From positions 62,001 through 126,000 of the forward strand of contig NZ_VWSG01000009.1 in the NCBI RefSeq assembly GCF_008629655.1: a stretch of 64,000 bases of DNA, given 5' to 3'. The stretch's first letter is position 1, and each line of letters begins with the position of its first letter. The DNA comes from Paenimyroides baculatum (lineage in GTDB: Bacteria; Bacteroidota; Bacteroidia; Flavobacteriales; Flavobacteriaceae). The translations under genes and the position numbers were made by a program. The notes beneath the pieces are model-generated. The model saw nothing but the letters and a program-made list of their open reading frames with translations. It searched no databases and was not told where the DNA came from. This document shows, piece by piece, positions 63,639 through 64,000 of this stretch.

Positions 63639-63793
63639 AATAGTACATTTTGTTTAGTTAATTGTCTAAATATACAGCTTACCCTTTACGTACTGTTATT
63701 AAAAATGTTAATTTATAAAATTTAACACATCACAATCATTTAACGACAAACAACGTCATTTCAAATCAGGAAATTTGAACAAAAGAAGAAAAC

Positions 63794-64000
63794 ATGATTA
63801 CATATTACAGACATCAGTACGAATTATTGCAGTTGAATTTAAAAATTGTAAACTGCAATTTAGAAAAACTTACTTGGTTAGAAATTAATGATGAAACGAC
63901 TATCAAAGTGTATCAGGACAAATTGAACAGTTTGGAATTCGAGAAGGAAAATTATCTGAATAATTTACTTCAAAGTTTATCTAAAACCGAAATAACCCAA
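63794..64000 (+). CDS. Hypothetical protein, N-terminal part
   Basis: An open frame from the ATG at 63794 continues to the right edge (69 codons, no stop). It begins MITYYRHQYELLQLNLKIVN and is helical with Lys/Glu-rich coiled-coil-like character (KVYQDKLNSLEFEKENYLNN). It is divergent from the preceding gene. The end and function cannot be seen in this window. Confidence 0.6.
   Translation, partial: MITYYRHQYELLQLNLKIVNCNLEKLTWLEINDETTIKVYQDKLNSLEFEKENYLNNLLQSLSKTEITQ

Overview
The window is a chromosomal segment of a Bacteroidota bacterium, most likely family Flavobacteriaceae. DNA is AT-rich. Promoters follow the Bacteroidota pattern TTTG-N19-21-TAnnTTTG rather than the E. coli one, and several genes lack a Shine-Dalgarno sequence. 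The protein families are typical of the group: S46 dipeptidyl-peptidase, LytTR two-component pair, lipoproteins with CSSSDD-like starts, and a separate Mpl ligase. The str-S10 ribosomal order has no tuf between fusA and rpsJ. I cannot name the genus from sequence alone.

Layout. (1) 1-9304: the str and S10 ribosomal operons on the minus strand (rpsL, rpsG, fusA, rpsJ, hairpin, rplC-D-W-B, rpsS, rplV, rpsC, rplP, rpmC, rpsQ, rplN, rplX, rplE cut by the window edge). They are read from one very clear promoter at 9274-9304. (2) 9364-17700: an Omp85-like barrel, a lipoprotein, rlmB, katG, a rhomboid protease and rarA. (3) 17723-21671: an operon pairing a LolD-like ATPase and a FtsX-like permease carrying a 13-histidine periplasmic segment with two tandem DUF3299-like CxxC proteins, a YjjG-like phosphatase and a small secreted protein; a candidate metal-handling system. 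(4) 21767-27657: radC, a DUF1287 lipoprotein, a LytS/LytTR two-component pair, and divergent from it a three-gene unit ending in a membrane class III nucleotidyl cyclase. (5) 27721-36316: mpl, a RelE-type toxin-antitoxin pair, a TIM-barrel-like lipoprotein overlapping a large TPR-like protein gene, and an S46 peptidase. (6) 36628-45699: Kbp-like LysM protein, obgE, a CBS/CorC-family membrane protein, adk-hpt, purK-purE and an alpha/beta hydrolase. (7) 45774-64000: M3 peptidase, Na+/H+ antiporter, aldehyde dehydrogenase, VOC and SRPBCC proteins, GHL10 glycoside hydrolase, DUF1697, NlpE-like lipoprotein, an XRE regulator with two paralogous membrane proteins, a processive GT2 glycosyltransferase, leucyl aminopeptidase, exported glutaminase, AlkB and small hypotheticals.

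Most gene ends carry bidirectional hairpin terminators. Several families of dispersed palindromic repeats lie between genes, and one forms the C-terminus of a predicted protein. I see no tRNA, rRNA, CRISPR array, prophage or intact insertion sequence. The stretches of least explained biology are the His-rich ABC/DUF3299 operon (17.7-21.7 kb), the LytTR/cyclase divergon (23.8-27.7 kb) and the lipoprotein/TPR pair (30.2-33.5 kb).
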